A stretch of DNA of 64,000 nucleotides from Saccharopolyspora indica. Its GTDB lineage: Bacteria; Actinomycetota; Actinomycetes; Mycobacteriales; Pseudonocardiaceae. Both the position numbers and the translations under genes were made by a program. The number at the start of each line of letters is the position of its first letter. The stretch's first letter is position 1. Under the pieces are notes generated by a model. The model saw nothing but the letters and a program-made list of their open reading frames with translations. It had not been told where the DNA came from and did not search any database. Shown here piece by piece: positions 50,858-59,692 of the stretch. The stretch lies in contig NZ_JAQGLB010000019.1 in assembly GCF_027853965.1 (NCBI RefSeq), positions 115,810-179,809 of the forward strand. The letters are read 5' to 3'.

Positions 50858-53236
50858 TTATGAAGGTGCGCCGTTGATCGCCTTGTCATCGGAAGGGGAC
50901 GACTCGGCGATCGAGGTCGAGCGGCGCTTGGAGATCACCAGCGCGACGACGATCACCGCGACGGCCACCACCGCGATGCCGATGCGCAGCGGGTGGTTCG
51001 CGCCGGCACCGATGGAGAAGGCCACCACGGCGGGCGCGATCAGCACCGACACCAGGTTCATCACCTTCAGCAGCGGGTTGATCGCCGGTCCGGCGGTGTC
51101 CTTGAACGGGTCGCCGACGGTGTCGCCGATGACCGTGGCGGAGTGCGCCTCGGAACCCTTGCCACCGTGGTGGCCGTCCTCGACCAGCTTCTTCGAGTTG
51201 TCCCAGGCGCCACCGGAGTTGGCCAGGAAGATGGCCATCAGGGTGCCGGTGGCGATGGCACCGGCGAGGTAGCCCGCCAGCGGGCCGACGCCGAGACCGA
51301 AGCCGACCGCGATCGGCGCCAGCACCGCGAGCAGGCCGGGCGTGGCCAGCTCGCGCAGCGAGTCGCGGGTGCAGATGTCCACGACCCGGCCGTACTCGGG
51401 CCGCTCGGAGCCGTCCATGATGCCCGGCTTGTCCTTGAACTGGCGGCGCACCTCGTAGACCACCGCGCCCGCAGCGCGCGAGACCGCGTTGATCGCCAGC
51501 CCGGAGAACAGGAACACCACCGCGGCACCGATGATCACGCCCACCAGCACGTTCGGCGCGTAGACGAAGAACTCCGAGCGGCTGAGCGTGCCCGCGACGT
51601 CCGCCAGCGCCACCCCGATCGCATCGGTGTAGGAGCCGAAGAGCGCCGTCGCGGCCAGCACCGCGGTGGCGATCGCGATGCCCTTGGTGATCGCCTTCGT
51701 GGTGTTGCCGACGGCGTCGAGCTCGGTGAGGATCTTCGCGCCCTCGCCCTCGACGTCACCGGACATCTCCGCGATGCCCTGCGCGTTGTCGCTGACCGGG
51801 CCGAAGGTGTCCATCGCGACGATCACGCCGACGGTGGTCAGCAGACCGCAGCCCGCCAGCGCGATGGCGAACAGCGCCACCGGCAGCGAACCGGACAGCA
51901 GGAACGCGCCGAACACCGCCGCGCCGATGATCAGCGCGGTGTAGACGGCGGATTCGAAACCGACGGACAGGCCGGAGAGGATCACCGTCGCCGCACCGGT
52001 CAGCGAGGACTTGCCGACGTCCTGCACCGGGCGGTGCTCGGTCGCGGTGTAGTAGCCGGTCAGCTTGAGGATGACCACCGCGAGCAGGATGCCGATGATC
52101 ACCGCGACCATCGCGATCACCGCCGGGTTGCCCGGGGTCGCCTGCAGCTCCGGCGAGACGCCGTTGAGGTCGGCGAAGGAGCTGGGCAGGTACAGCAGCG
52201 CGGCGACCACGCAGAGCACCGCCGAGATCGCGGCCGAGATGTAGAACGACCGGTTGATCGCGACCAGCGCGCTCTCCCCGCCGCGGGCCTTGGTGATGTA
52301 GACGCCGATCACCGCGGTCAGCACGCCGATGGCAGGCACGATCAGCGGGAACAGCAGGCCGTGCAGGCCGAACGCCGCGGTGCCGAGGATCAGCGAGGCG
52401 ACCAGGGTCACCGCGTAGGACTCGAACAGGTCGGCCGCCATCCCGGCGCAGTCGCCGACGTTGTCACCGACGTTGTCGGCGATGGTGGCGGCGTTGCGCG
52501 GGTCGTCCTCGGGGATGTTCTGCTCGACCTTGCCGACCAGGTCGGCACCCACGTCGGCGGCCTTGGTGAAGATGCCGCCGCCGACTCGCATGAACATGGC
52601 CAGCAGGGCGGCGCCGAAGCCGAAGCCCTCCAGCACGCGCGGTGCGCCACCGGCGTAGACCAGCACCACGAGCGCGGCGCCGAACAGGCCGAGGCCGACG
52701 GTCGTCATGCCGACCACGCCGCCGGTGCGGAACGCGACGCGCATCGCCTTCTCGCGCCCCTCACCGGCTTCGCGGGCGGCCGCCGCGACGCGCACGTTGG
52801 CGCGGGTGGACAGCCACATGCCGAGGTAGCCGATGGCCGCGGAGAACGCGGCGCCGAACAGGAAGAAGATCGAGCGGCCGATCTGCTCGCCGACGGTTTC
52901 CGCGGGCAGCGCGAACAGCAGCAGGAACACGAGCACCGCGAAGATCGCCAGGGTGCGGAACTGCCGGTTCAGGTAGGCCGAAGCGCCTTCCTGCACGCCC
53001 TTGGCGATCTCCTGCATCTTGGCCGTGCCCTGACCGGCGGCCAGCACCTCCTTGATCAGGACGTAGCCGAAGGCCAACGCGGCCAGAGCGATCACCATGA
53101 CCACGCCGACCACCGCGTAGTCGGCGCCGCCGAGTTCGATTCCGGAGGCTTGCTGGGCGAGGTCCATCCGGGTCTGCGAGCTCGGTGGTGCAGCGCCCTG
53201 GGCCCAGCCGTGCTGGACCGGGGTGAGCAGGGACAT
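50858..53236 (-). CDS. hppA: Membrane-bound proton-translocating pyrophosphatase (K+-independent type)
   Basis: Integral-membrane enzyme of about 15-16 helices that hydrolyses pyrophosphate and pumps protons; 792 residues. The pyrophosphate-binding acidic loops are seen in DVGADLVGKVEQNIPEDDPRNAATIADNVGDNVGD and later GEGAKILTELDAVGNTTK. Lysine 514 in GNTTKA marks the K+-independent, proton-pumping class. ATG at 53236 follows CCAGGAGG. It ends in a hairpin. Together with soluble Ppa (9397) the organism has two pyrophosphatases. Confidence 0.96.
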   Translation of the reverse strand: MSLLTPVQHGWAQGAAPPSSQTRMDLAQQASGIELGGADYAVVGVVMVIALAALAFGYVLIKEVLAAGQGTAKMQEIAKGVQEGASAYLNRQFRTLAIFAVLVFLLLFALPAETVGEQIGRSIFFLFGAAFSAAIGYLGMWLSTRANVRVAAAAREAGEGREKAMRVAFRTGGVVGMTTVGLGLFGAALVVLVYAGGAPRVLEGFGFGAALLAMFMRVGGGIFTKAADVGADLVGKVEQNIPEDDPRNAATIADNVGDNVGDCAGMAADLFESYAVTLVASLILGTAAFGLHGLLFPLIVPAIGVLTAVIGVYITKARGGESALVAINRSFYISAAISAVLCVVAALLYLPSSFADLNGVSPELQATPGNPAVIAMVAVIIGILLAVVILKLTGYYTATEHRPVQDVGKSSLTGAATVILSGLSVGFESAVYTALIIGAAVFGAFLLSGSLPVALFAIALAGCGLLTTVGVIVAMDTFGPVSDNAQGIAEMSGDVEGEGAKILTELDAVGNTTKAITKGIAIATAVLAATALFGSYTDAIGVALADVAGTLSRSEFFVYAPNVLVGVIIGAAVVFLFSGLAINAVSRAAGAVVYEVRRQFKDKPGIMDGSERPEYGRVVDICTRDSLRELATPGLLAVLAPIAVGFGLGVGPLAGYLAGAIATGTLMAIFLANSGGAWDNSKKLVEDGHHGGKGSEAHSATVIGDTVGDPFKDTAGPAINPLLKVMNLVSVLIAPAVVAFSIGAGANHPLRIGIAVVAVAVIVVALVISKRRSTSIAESSPSDDKAINGAPS

Positions 53237-53661
53237 CCGTCCTCCTGGGTTGTGCTCGGTTCAGCACCGGAGACGGTCGGCTCGCGACCGGCTCCAGTGC
53301 GCGGTAGGCGGCCCCGCCCGGTACGGCCCGTGATCGTCCGCTGGCCGTCCGTGGCGACGTCGTGGCTCGGGAGTCTATTCAGGCCACGAGTGGCTTACCT
53401 CACGGTGTGATACGCACCTCTCTCCGACGTGGGAATCTGTTACCTGTTTATCGATTCAGAAGGCCACTTGATCACCCGTTCGGTCCGATCTTGATTTGGC
53501 CCAATCGGGTGACATGAGGTATATAGCGCCGTTTTGCGCTCTTCCAGCGCGGTACAGGCCCGCCATGGACGGGAATCAGCCGATCGGGCGATACCGACAC
53601 AGCTGCGGGAACCGGGAACTCGTGCGCGGCTCCCGCACCGCCCTGTGCGAGGCTCGCTGCT
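53237..53661. promoter_or_regulatory. Divergent hppA/helicase intergenic region
   Basis: This 425-bp stretch is AT-richer in the middle (around 53410-53540, with TTACCTGTTTATCGATTC and GGTATATAGC). It probably contains both promoters. Frames across it are short. A cspA gene that occupies this position in mycobacteria is not present. Confidence 0.5.
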
Positions 53662-56040
53662 GTGCGCGCTGCGGAGCAGAACAGAGGCAAGCGGTTGCTC
53701 GACCGCGTGTTGGCCGGTGTGCCGACCGGCGAATCACCGATCCGCCACGTCGCGCAGCTGCCGAACCGAACGGCCCGCACCACCGACTGGCCGGCGTGGG
53801 CCCCGCCGCAGCTGGTCGACGCCCTCCGCGAGCGCGGCGCCGACGAGCCGTGGGTGCACCAGGTCGAAGGCGCGGAGGCCGTCCGGGCCGGCGAGCACGT
53901 GGTGGTCGCCACCGGCACTGCCTCGGGGAAGTCGCTGGTCTACCAGCTGCCGGTGCTGTCCCGGCTGCTCAAAGAGCGCCGCGCGACCGCGCTCTACCTG
54001 GCCCCGACGAAGGCGTTGGGGGCCGATCAGCTGCGCACCGTCGCCGAACTCGGCCTGAAGGAGGTCCGCGCGGTCACCTTCGACGGCGACACGCCGCAGG
54101 TGGAGCGGGACTGGATCCGCGCGCACGGCCGGTGGATCTTCACCAACCCGGACATGCTGCACTACGGGATCCTGCCCGGGCACAGCCGCTGGGCCCGGTT
54201 CTTCCGGCAGCTCACGCACATCGTGGTCGACGAGTGCCACACCTACCGCGGCGTCTTCGGGTCGCACGTCGCGCTCCTGCTGCGCAGGCTGCGCCGGATC
54301 GCGCAGCACTACGGCGCGGATCCGGTCTTCGTGCTCGCCTCGGCCACCGTGTCCGACCCGGACGCGCTGGCGCAGCGCCTCACCGGGGCGCCCTGCCGCG
54401 CCATCACCGACGACGGATCACCGCGCGGCGCGCGCACCATCGCGCTCTGGGAACCACCGCTGCTGGAGGAGACCACCGGCGAGAACGGCGCTCCGGTGCG
54501 CCGCGCCGCGGGCACCGAAGCCGCGCGGATCATGGCGGAACTGGTCATCGAGGACGCCCGCACGCTGGCGTTCATCCGGTCCCGGCGCGGCGTCGAGCTG
54601 GCCTCGATCGCCGCCCAGCGCGCACTGTCCGAAGTGGATGATTCACTGCCGGGCAAGGTCGCCGCCTACCGCGGCGGATACCTGCCCGAGGACCGGCGCG
54701 AGCTGGAGCGCTCGCTGCTCACCGGCGAGCTGCGCGCGGTGGCCACCACCAACGCGCTCGAACTCGGCGTCGACATCTCCGGCCTCGACGCCGTGGTGGT
54801 CGCCGGCTACCCGGGCACGCTCGCGTCCTTCTGGCAGCAGGCCGGTCGCGCCGGGCGGGACGGCGAGGGCGCGCTGGTGGTGTTCGTGGCGCGGGACGAC
54901 CCGCTGGACACCTACCTCGTGCACCACCCGCCCGCGATGCTCGACCGGCCGGTCGAGGCGACAGTGCTAGACCCGACCAATCCGTACGTGCTCGAACCGC
55001 ACCTGGCCTGCGCCGCCGCGGAACTGCCGCTGGACGAGGAGTCGTTCGCGATCTTCGGCGGCGAGGCCGCGCATCGCGCGGTGCAGGCCCTCACCGCGGA
55101 CGGGGTGCTGCGCAAGCGGCCGCACGGCTGGTTCTGGACCTCGCGCGAACGTCCGCACCGGAACGTGGAGCTGCGCGGCGCCGGCGGCCACCCGATCGCC
55201 GTCGTCGAAGGCGACTCCGGCCGGATGCTGGGCACCGTGGACCCGGATTCCGCCTGCAGCACCGTGCACCCGGGCGCCGTCTACCTGCACCGCGGCGAGT
55301 CCTTCGTGGTCGACGACCTGGACCTGGAGACCGGCATCGCGCTGGTGCACGCGGAGAGCCCGGACTGGACGACCTCACCGCGCAACGTCGTGGACATCTC
55401 GGTGCTGCGGACCATCGAGCAGCACGACACCGGCCGGGGCGTGACGGTCTGCCTCGGCGAGGTGGAGGTCACCTCGCAGGTCGTCGGCTTCCTGCGGAAG
55501 CGGCCGTCCGGTCAGGTGCTGGACCAGGTCGCGCTGGACCTCCCGGCGCAAACCCTGCTGACCCGCGCCGTCTGGTACACGGCCAGCGAAGAACTGCTGA
55601 TGAGCAGCGCGCCGGGGGGCGCCGGGCTGGAACCGGCGCGCATCCCCGGCGCGCTGCATGCCGCCGAGCACGCGGCGATCGGCCTGCTACCGCTGTTCGC
55701 GACCTGCGATCGTTGGGACATCGGCGGGGTGTCCACCGCGATGCACGCCGACACCGGGGAGGCAACGGTGTTCGTGCACGACGGGCATCCGGGAGGGGCC
55801 GGATTCGCCGATCGCGGTTTTGCCGCATTGGTCCCGTGGTTGGCCGCGACGCGGGAAGCGATCGCTTCCTGCGACTGCCCGGCTGGTTGCCCGTCCTGCG
55901 TTCAGTCGCCCAAGTGCGGGAATGGCAACGAACCGCTGGACAAGGCAGGGGCGGTGGCTGTTCTCGATGCGGTGTCGACCGTGCTCGGGGGCGGCACCGG
56001 TGGATCGGCTGGGCTGCACGACCGTCCGCAACGGGTCTGA
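53662..56040 (+). CDS. DEAD/DEAH-box helicase of the MrfA/Hrq1 type
   Basis: The 792-residue protein has Walker A ATGTASGKS (near residue 93), a DECH box in HIVVDECHTYRG, an SAT motif (LASATV), and the C-terminal helicase domain with QQAGRAGRDGEG. A DUF1998-type C-terminal zinc site has four cysteines in CDCPAGCPSCVQSPKCGNG. Relatives (YprA/MrfA of Bacillus) repair mitomycin-induced lesions. The start is GTG at 53662. The gene matches Rv3649 in position. Confidence 0.92.
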   Translation: MRAAEQNRGKRLLDRVLAGVPTGESPIRHVAQLPNRTARTTDWPAWAPPQLVDALRERGADEPWVHQVEGAEAVRAGEHVVVATGTASGKSLVYQLPVLSRLLKERRATALYLAPTKALGADQLRTVAELGLKEVRAVTFDGDTPQVERDWIRAHGRWIFTNPDMLHYGILPGHSRWARFFRQLTHIVVDECHTYRGVFGSHVALLLRRLRRIAQHYGADPVFVLASATVSDPDALAQRLTGAPCRAITDDGSPRGARTIALWEPPLLEETTGENGAPVRRAAGTEAARIMAELVIEDARTLAFIRSRRGVELASIAAQRALSEVDDSLPGKVAAYRGGYLPEDRRELERSLLTGELRAVATTNALELGVDISGLDAVVVAGYPGTLASFWQQAGRAGRDGEGALVVFVARDDPLDTYLVHHPPAMLDRPVEATVLDPTNPYVLEPHLACAAAELPLDEESFAIFGGEAAHRAVQALTADGVLRKRPHGWFWTSRERPHRNVELRGAGGHPIAVVEGDSGRMLGTVDPDSACSTVHPGAVYLHRGESFVVDDLDLETGIALVHAESPDWTTSPRNVVDISVLRTIEQHDTGRGVTVCLGEVEVTSQVVGFLRKRPSGQVLDQVALDLPAQTLLTRAVWYTASEELLMSSAPGGAGLEPARIPGALHAAEHAAIGLLPLFATCDRWDIGGVSTAMHADTGEATVFVHDGHPGGAGFADRGFAALVPWLAATREAIASCDCPAGCPSCVQSPKCGNGNEPLDKAGAVAVLDAVSTVLGGGTGGSAGLHDRPQRV

Positions 56041-56143
56041 GCACAGAGGAACTGGTGCGTGCTCGGGGAGCTGCGGTGTCCGGTCGTGTCGGGGAGCCCG
56101 GGCGCGGATGCCGATCCGGTCGGCGCCGGCACGGTCGGCAGGG

Positions 56144-56809
56144 TCACCTGCGTGCCGCGAGGAGTTCCGCCACGTCTGCGTCGTTGTCAAGGTTCTCGCG
56201 ACCCGTGCGGAGCGCGTCCTGCACGAAGTCCGGGGTGGGCAGCCGCCAGGCGCAGACCTCCGGCTTGACCCGCCAGTGCACCGCGCCACCCGGGTAGGCG
56301 GTCGGGGGCATGGCCACCCAGCTCCCCTTGCCGTGCAAGCGGATTCCGGGCACGTCGGCCAGTTCCGCGGCGAGCTCGCCGCCGCTGGCCATCAGGAAGT
56401 ACCAGCGACCTCGCGGGGTCGCCACGATCGGCACCGGGAAGCCCAGGGCGCGCAGCACCGAGGCGCCTGCCCGGCCGAGGGCCGCGTCGACCTCGAGCGC
56501 GTCGACCGTGTGCCCGGTGGCGATGAGCAGGCTGTACGGGTGCTCCGCCCACCAGGCCGTGACCTCGTCGGGGTTGGTGCCCAGCCGCGTCTGCCAGTCG
56601 CGGTGCACCGGCATCGGGCCGTGCTCCTGGCGGCCGTGCCGGCCGATCCAGTGGTCCTCATCGGGGTAGGTTCCGGGAAGCACCGGCCAACCGCGCGAAG
56701 CGAATCCGATTGCCTGCACGCGCAGTTCGATCCGGCTGCTGGTCAACCCGGCCGGATGGGCCGGGACGCCGCGGAAGGCACCTTGCCACCTCTCCGCCGA
56801 CCATCGCAT
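56144..56809 (-). CDS. Prim-Pol-domain-like protein
   Basis: The 221-residue protein is of the bifunctional primase-polymerase (N-terminal domain) family as found in Pseudonocardiaceae. It has GFASRGWPVLPGTYPDED near residue 30, DWQTRLGTNPDEVTAWW and YSLLIATGHTVDALEVDAALGRAG. The expected metal-binding pair hDhD is replaced by LEVD, so catalysis is doubtful. ATG at 56809 has GGAGGCGG upstream. The neighbour on the left is the MrfA-type helicase (convergent), and the tad locus lies to the right in the same direction. Confidence 0.8.
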   Translation of the reverse strand: MRWSAERWQGAFRGVPAHPAGLTSSRIELRVQAIGFASRGWPVLPGTYPDEDHWIGRHGRQEHGPMPVHRDWQTRLGTNPDEVTAWWAEHPYSLLIATGHTVDALEVDAALGRAGASVLRALGFPVPIVATPRGRWYFLMASGGELAAELADVPGIRLHGKGSWVAMPPTAYPGGAVHWRVKPEVCAWRLPTPDFVQDALRTGRENLDNDADVAELLAARR

Positions 56810-57096
56810 CTGTTCCGCCTCCTTGCTCCACAGTGGGCGGTGGACCGGTGGTCTCGGGGAACCACCTGGTTCGCGACCTCGTTGTCGTGAACTTCGAGTC
56901 TTTCCGCTCACACCTCCAATCAACGGCATGACACCCCGATGAGTACACCCCGCGTCGGCGACCGGTCGTCCAGCCGCGACGAACGTGCCCGAGCGGAACA
57001 CGACCACCGAAAGATCAATCAGGTGAACGGCTCCCGAACCGCTGCTGGCGCGGACGTTGCGGTCCGCTCCGGACCGTTCGTCGACCGTTCGTCGTG

Positions 57097-57127
57097 GCGG
57101 GGCCGATCAGCATTCGATCGGCCCCGC
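57097..57127 (-). terminator. Terminator of the tad locus
   Basis: Arms GCGGGGCCGATC (57097-57108) and complement (57116-57127) overlap the stop codon of the last tad gene. Confidence 0.75.
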
Positions 57128-57454
57128 GTGCGCCCGTGCCCTGGGCTTTCCGCTCAGCAGCACGATGGCCGGAAGATCGGCTTCGACGATGACGCGGACG
57201 TTCCAGCCGACCAGCAGGCACTCGACGACCGACGCGCGCATGCCGTCCGCCACCTGCGCGGCCCGCTCGCACGCCGACTCCGCCCCGCTCGGGGCGTGCG
57301 CAGCGGCGGCCAGCGCCGCGAGGTCGGCGGCGCCTTCCGCGCGGTGCCGGGCGATGGTCGCCGCACCGATCTGGAGGACGAGCACGAGCACCGCGAGCAG
57401 TGCCAGCGCCAGGATCGCGGACAGCGCCGTCGCCGCTCCCCTGTCGTCGTTCAT
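57107..57454 (-). CDS. Rv3654c-family TadE-like protein
   Basis: The 115-residue protein has an N-terminal TadE-like helix (MNDDRGAATALSAILALALLAVLVLVLQIGA) with the ARHRAEGAADLAALAAA signature of this group. Two cysteines follow. Proteins of this type are minor pseudopilins of the Flp pilus. Its ATG overlaps the stop of the TadE gene upstream (ATGA). Confidence 0.88.
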   Translation of the reverse strand: MNDDRGAATALSAILALALLAVLVLVLQIGAATIARHRAEGAADLAALAAAAHAPSGAESACERAAQVADGMRASVVECLLVGWNVRVIVEADLPAIVLLSGKPRARAHAGPIEC

Positions 57455-57837
57455 CGCACCACCTGCCCTTCGACGCCCGGTTCGAGCACGGCCACCGCCC
57501 GCGCGTGCAGCCAGCGACCGGGCAGCTGAGCGGGCAGCGGCACGCTCACCTCCGCACGGACGACATCACCGTCCACCTGCACCTCCAGCGCAGCACCTGC
57601 TGGGGCCATCCGGTGGACCGCCTCGTCGACCCGGGCCCGATCGCCGCGCGCCACCAGCCGGGCCGCCTCCACCGCCGCATCGGTGCAGCGGAGGTGGCCG
57701 ATCAGCGCGTTGGTGCCGACCAGCCCCAGCACGAACACCGCGACCACCGAGCAGATGCCCAGCGCGGCTTCCACCGTCACCGCGCCGCGGTCGGGTGCTC
57801 CGGCACCGCGCGGCGCCGGAGCCACCTGTGCAGCCAT
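57451..57837 (-). CDS. TadE-family minor pilin
   Basis: The 128-residue protein has the TadE signature DRGAVTVEAALGICSVVAVFVLGLV near residue 20, one membrane helix, and a small extracellular beta domain. Its start overlaps the DUF4244 stop (TGATG), and it overlaps the downstream gene, so the locus is tightly coupled. Confidence 0.9.
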   Translation of the reverse strand: MAAQVAPAPRGAGAPDRGAVTVEAALGICSVVAVFVLGLVGTNALIGHLRCTDAAVEAARLVARGDRARVDEAVHRMAPAGAALEVQVDGDVVRAEVSVPLPAQLPGRWLHARAVAVLEPGVEGQVVR

Positions 57838-58052
57838 CAGATGCCGCCACCCTCCAGACCGCGTTCGATGAGACCGGTCAGGGCTTCCTTGATCGTGCCG
57901 CCGGTGACGATCTCGAACAGCAGCGAGGCGAACGCGACCGCAGCCACCGTGCCCATCGCGTATTCGGCGGTCGTCATCCCGCCATCGCCGTGCAACAACG
58001 CCCGCAGCCGCCGGGCCGCCGCCCACCGGGTGGTCATGATCGTCCTGGTCAT
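57837..58052 (-). CDS. DUF4244 Flp-type pilin
   Basis: The 71-residue protein has a basic leader ending in GDGG, followed by MTTAEYAMGTVAAVAFASLLFEIVTG. A glutamate lies five residues after the predicted prepilin cleavage site, as in Flp pilins. It is therefore probably the major pilin subunit. ATG at 58052 follows GGAGA; an upstream start in the same frame is less likely. Confidence 0.88.
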   Translation of the reverse strand: MTRTIMTTRWAAARRLRALLHGDGGMTTAEYAMGTVAAVAFASLLFEIVTGGTIKEALTGLIERGLEGGGI

Positions 58053-58202
58053 CCTCTTCTCCATTCGTCCGTCCACATTGACCTGCTTCAGACTTGCCCA
58101 TCGCTGTGACCTCTTCGCCCGAAAAGCGAGCAGCACGGCCACTTTCGGGAGATTTCGCTCGATGCCGATCGGCCAGCTGCCGAGAGACCGCAGCGGATTC
58201 GG

Positions 58203-58904
58203 CTATCCGGAGATGGCCAGCCGGTTCAGCGTGCCCGCGACCACCGGCACCACGCCCAAGCACAGGAACGCGGGCAGGAAGCACAGGCCGAGCGGAGCGG
58301 AGATCCACACCGCTGCTCGTTGCGCACGTGCTTCGGCCTGCTCGGCGACCGTGGCACGGGCGTGCTCGGCCAGCTCAGCAGCCACTTCCGCCAGGCCTTG
58401 ACCCGTGCGCGCGGTCCGCCGCGCCGCGCGGGCCAGCTCGGCGGTGTCCTGGTCGGCCAGCGCAGGCTCCCAGCTCGTCACCGCGTCCGATCCCAGCGCG
58501 AGGTGTGCGGCCACTTCGCGCAGGGTTCGGCGTGCGGATCCGGCCAGTTCCTCGGCCACCGCCCGCACGACCACCGGCACCGGCAGGCCCGCCCGCATGC
58601 CCGCTGCGAGCAGGTCCCAGCCCGCAGCCAGCACCAGCGGATCCGTCCGCTCCTGTCTTCGCGCCATCAGCGCTGACCAGCGGCGTGCGGCGAGCGCGGC
58701 CGCCAGCCCGATCAACACGCCCATGACCAGGCCGAACACCTGCACCGCAACCGATCCCACGGCGAGCGGGAGCGCCCATGCGGTGACGGGAATCCGCTGC
58801 CGGGACCGGGACCGCGGGCGCAGCGATCGGAGCCGGTGCCGCCCCGAGCCCGTCGGAGCGGCCAGCACCGCGGCTGCCGCGAGCACCGGCACCGCCTCGA
58901 TCAC
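58203..58904 (-). CDS. Type II/Tad secretion F-domain protein (TadC-like)
   Basis: The 233-residue inner-membrane platform protein has the F domain (LAAGWDLLAAGMRAGLPVPVVVRAVAEEL). Its C-terminal helices (APLGLCFLPAFLCLGVVPVVAG) are typical of TadC. Its GTG overlaps the TadB-like stop by 4 bp. Assembles with TadB and TadA to extrude the pilus. Confidence 0.9.
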   Translation of the reverse strand: MIEAVPVLAAAAVLAAPTGSGRHRLRSLRPRSRSRQRIPVTAWALPLAVGSVAVQVFGLVMGVLIGLAAALAARRWSALMARRQERTDPLVLAAGWDLLAAGMRAGLPVPVVVRAVAEELAGSARRTLREVAAHLALGSDAVTSWEPALADQDTAELARAARRTARTGQGLAEVAAELAEHARATVAEQAEARAQRAAVWISAPLGLCFLPAFLCLGVVPVVAGTLNRLAISG

Positions 58905-59692
58905 GATCGCACCACCTCCGTCAGCCGCAACGTCCAGCTCGCACCGGCCGCCAGCAACGCCACCCCGACCAGCAACAGCAGTTGCCCGAACAGCCCGTCG
59001 TTGAGCACGGCCATCGGAGCCGCCCCGAGGGCTTCGCCGAACAGCAGGCCGCACACCGGCAGCCCGGTCAGCACCGCCGCCGTCGAGCGCGGACCGGCCA
59101 GCTTCGCCTCGACGCCGCGGCGGAACGCCGTGCGCCGTTCGACATCGCGGCGAACCGCGTCGAGCAGATCGGCCAGCGCGACACCGTGCCGCTCCGCCAG
59201 CGCCCACGCCCTGGCGACACGTCCCAGCGGAGCGCGCAGCTCGACGAGGTCGTGCCCGCGCAGGACCGCCGCCACATCACCGCCGAGCCGCACCGTGGCC
59301 GCCATGTCCCGGAAGACACCGGCGACCGCCGGCCCGGCTTCGGCCGCGGCACCTTCCGCCGCCGAAGCCGGATGCGCACCCGCTCGCAGCTGCGCCACCA
59401 GCAGCCGCAGGCCCGCGGTCAGCTCGTCGGCCCGGGCGAGCCGGGCCCGCCGACCCCGCAGAGACCGCCAGTGGTGCCCGCCGAGCAGGGCCAACCCGGC
59501 TCCGGCCAAGAAGCCCGCCGGACCAGCCAGAACCATCCCGACGGCCGCCGCCACCGGGACCACGAGCAACCGCACGTGGCGCACCGGCCCGAGCACCAAC
59601 CGCACCTGTCGAGGGCGAAGCCGATCGCGAGCGCTGATCTCAGGCCAGCACAGCACCGCGACTGCGGCCAGCAGCAGCGCGAGGATCAGCAC
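58901..59692 (-). CDS. Type II/Tad secretion F-domain protein (TadB-like)
   Basis: The 263-residue membrane protein has two N-terminal helices, an F domain (ELTAGLRLLVAQLRAGAHPASA, then LVELRAPLGRVARAWALAERHGVALADLLDAV) and a final helix. It overlaps tadA by 7 bp and the TadC-like gene by 4 bp. Together with the TadC-like protein it forms the inner-membrane platform. Confidence 0.9.
   Translation of the reverse strand: MLILALLLAAVAVLCWPEISARDRLRPRQVRLVLGPVRHVRLLVVPVAAAVGMVLAGPAGFLAGAGLALLGGHHWRSLRGRRARLARADELTAGLRLLVAQLRAGAHPASAAEGAAAEAGPAVAGVFRDMAATVRLGGDVAAVLRGHDLVELRAPLGRVARAWALAERHGVALADLLDAVRRDVERRTAFRRGVEAKLAGPRSTAAVLTGLPVCGLLFGEALGAAPMAVLNDGLFGQLLLLVGVALLAAGASWTLRLTEVVRS

Noticed and set aside
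50993..53410. Plus-strand open frame of 805 codons
   Set aside because: It is antisense to hppA with a compositionally biased product and no ribosome binding site.
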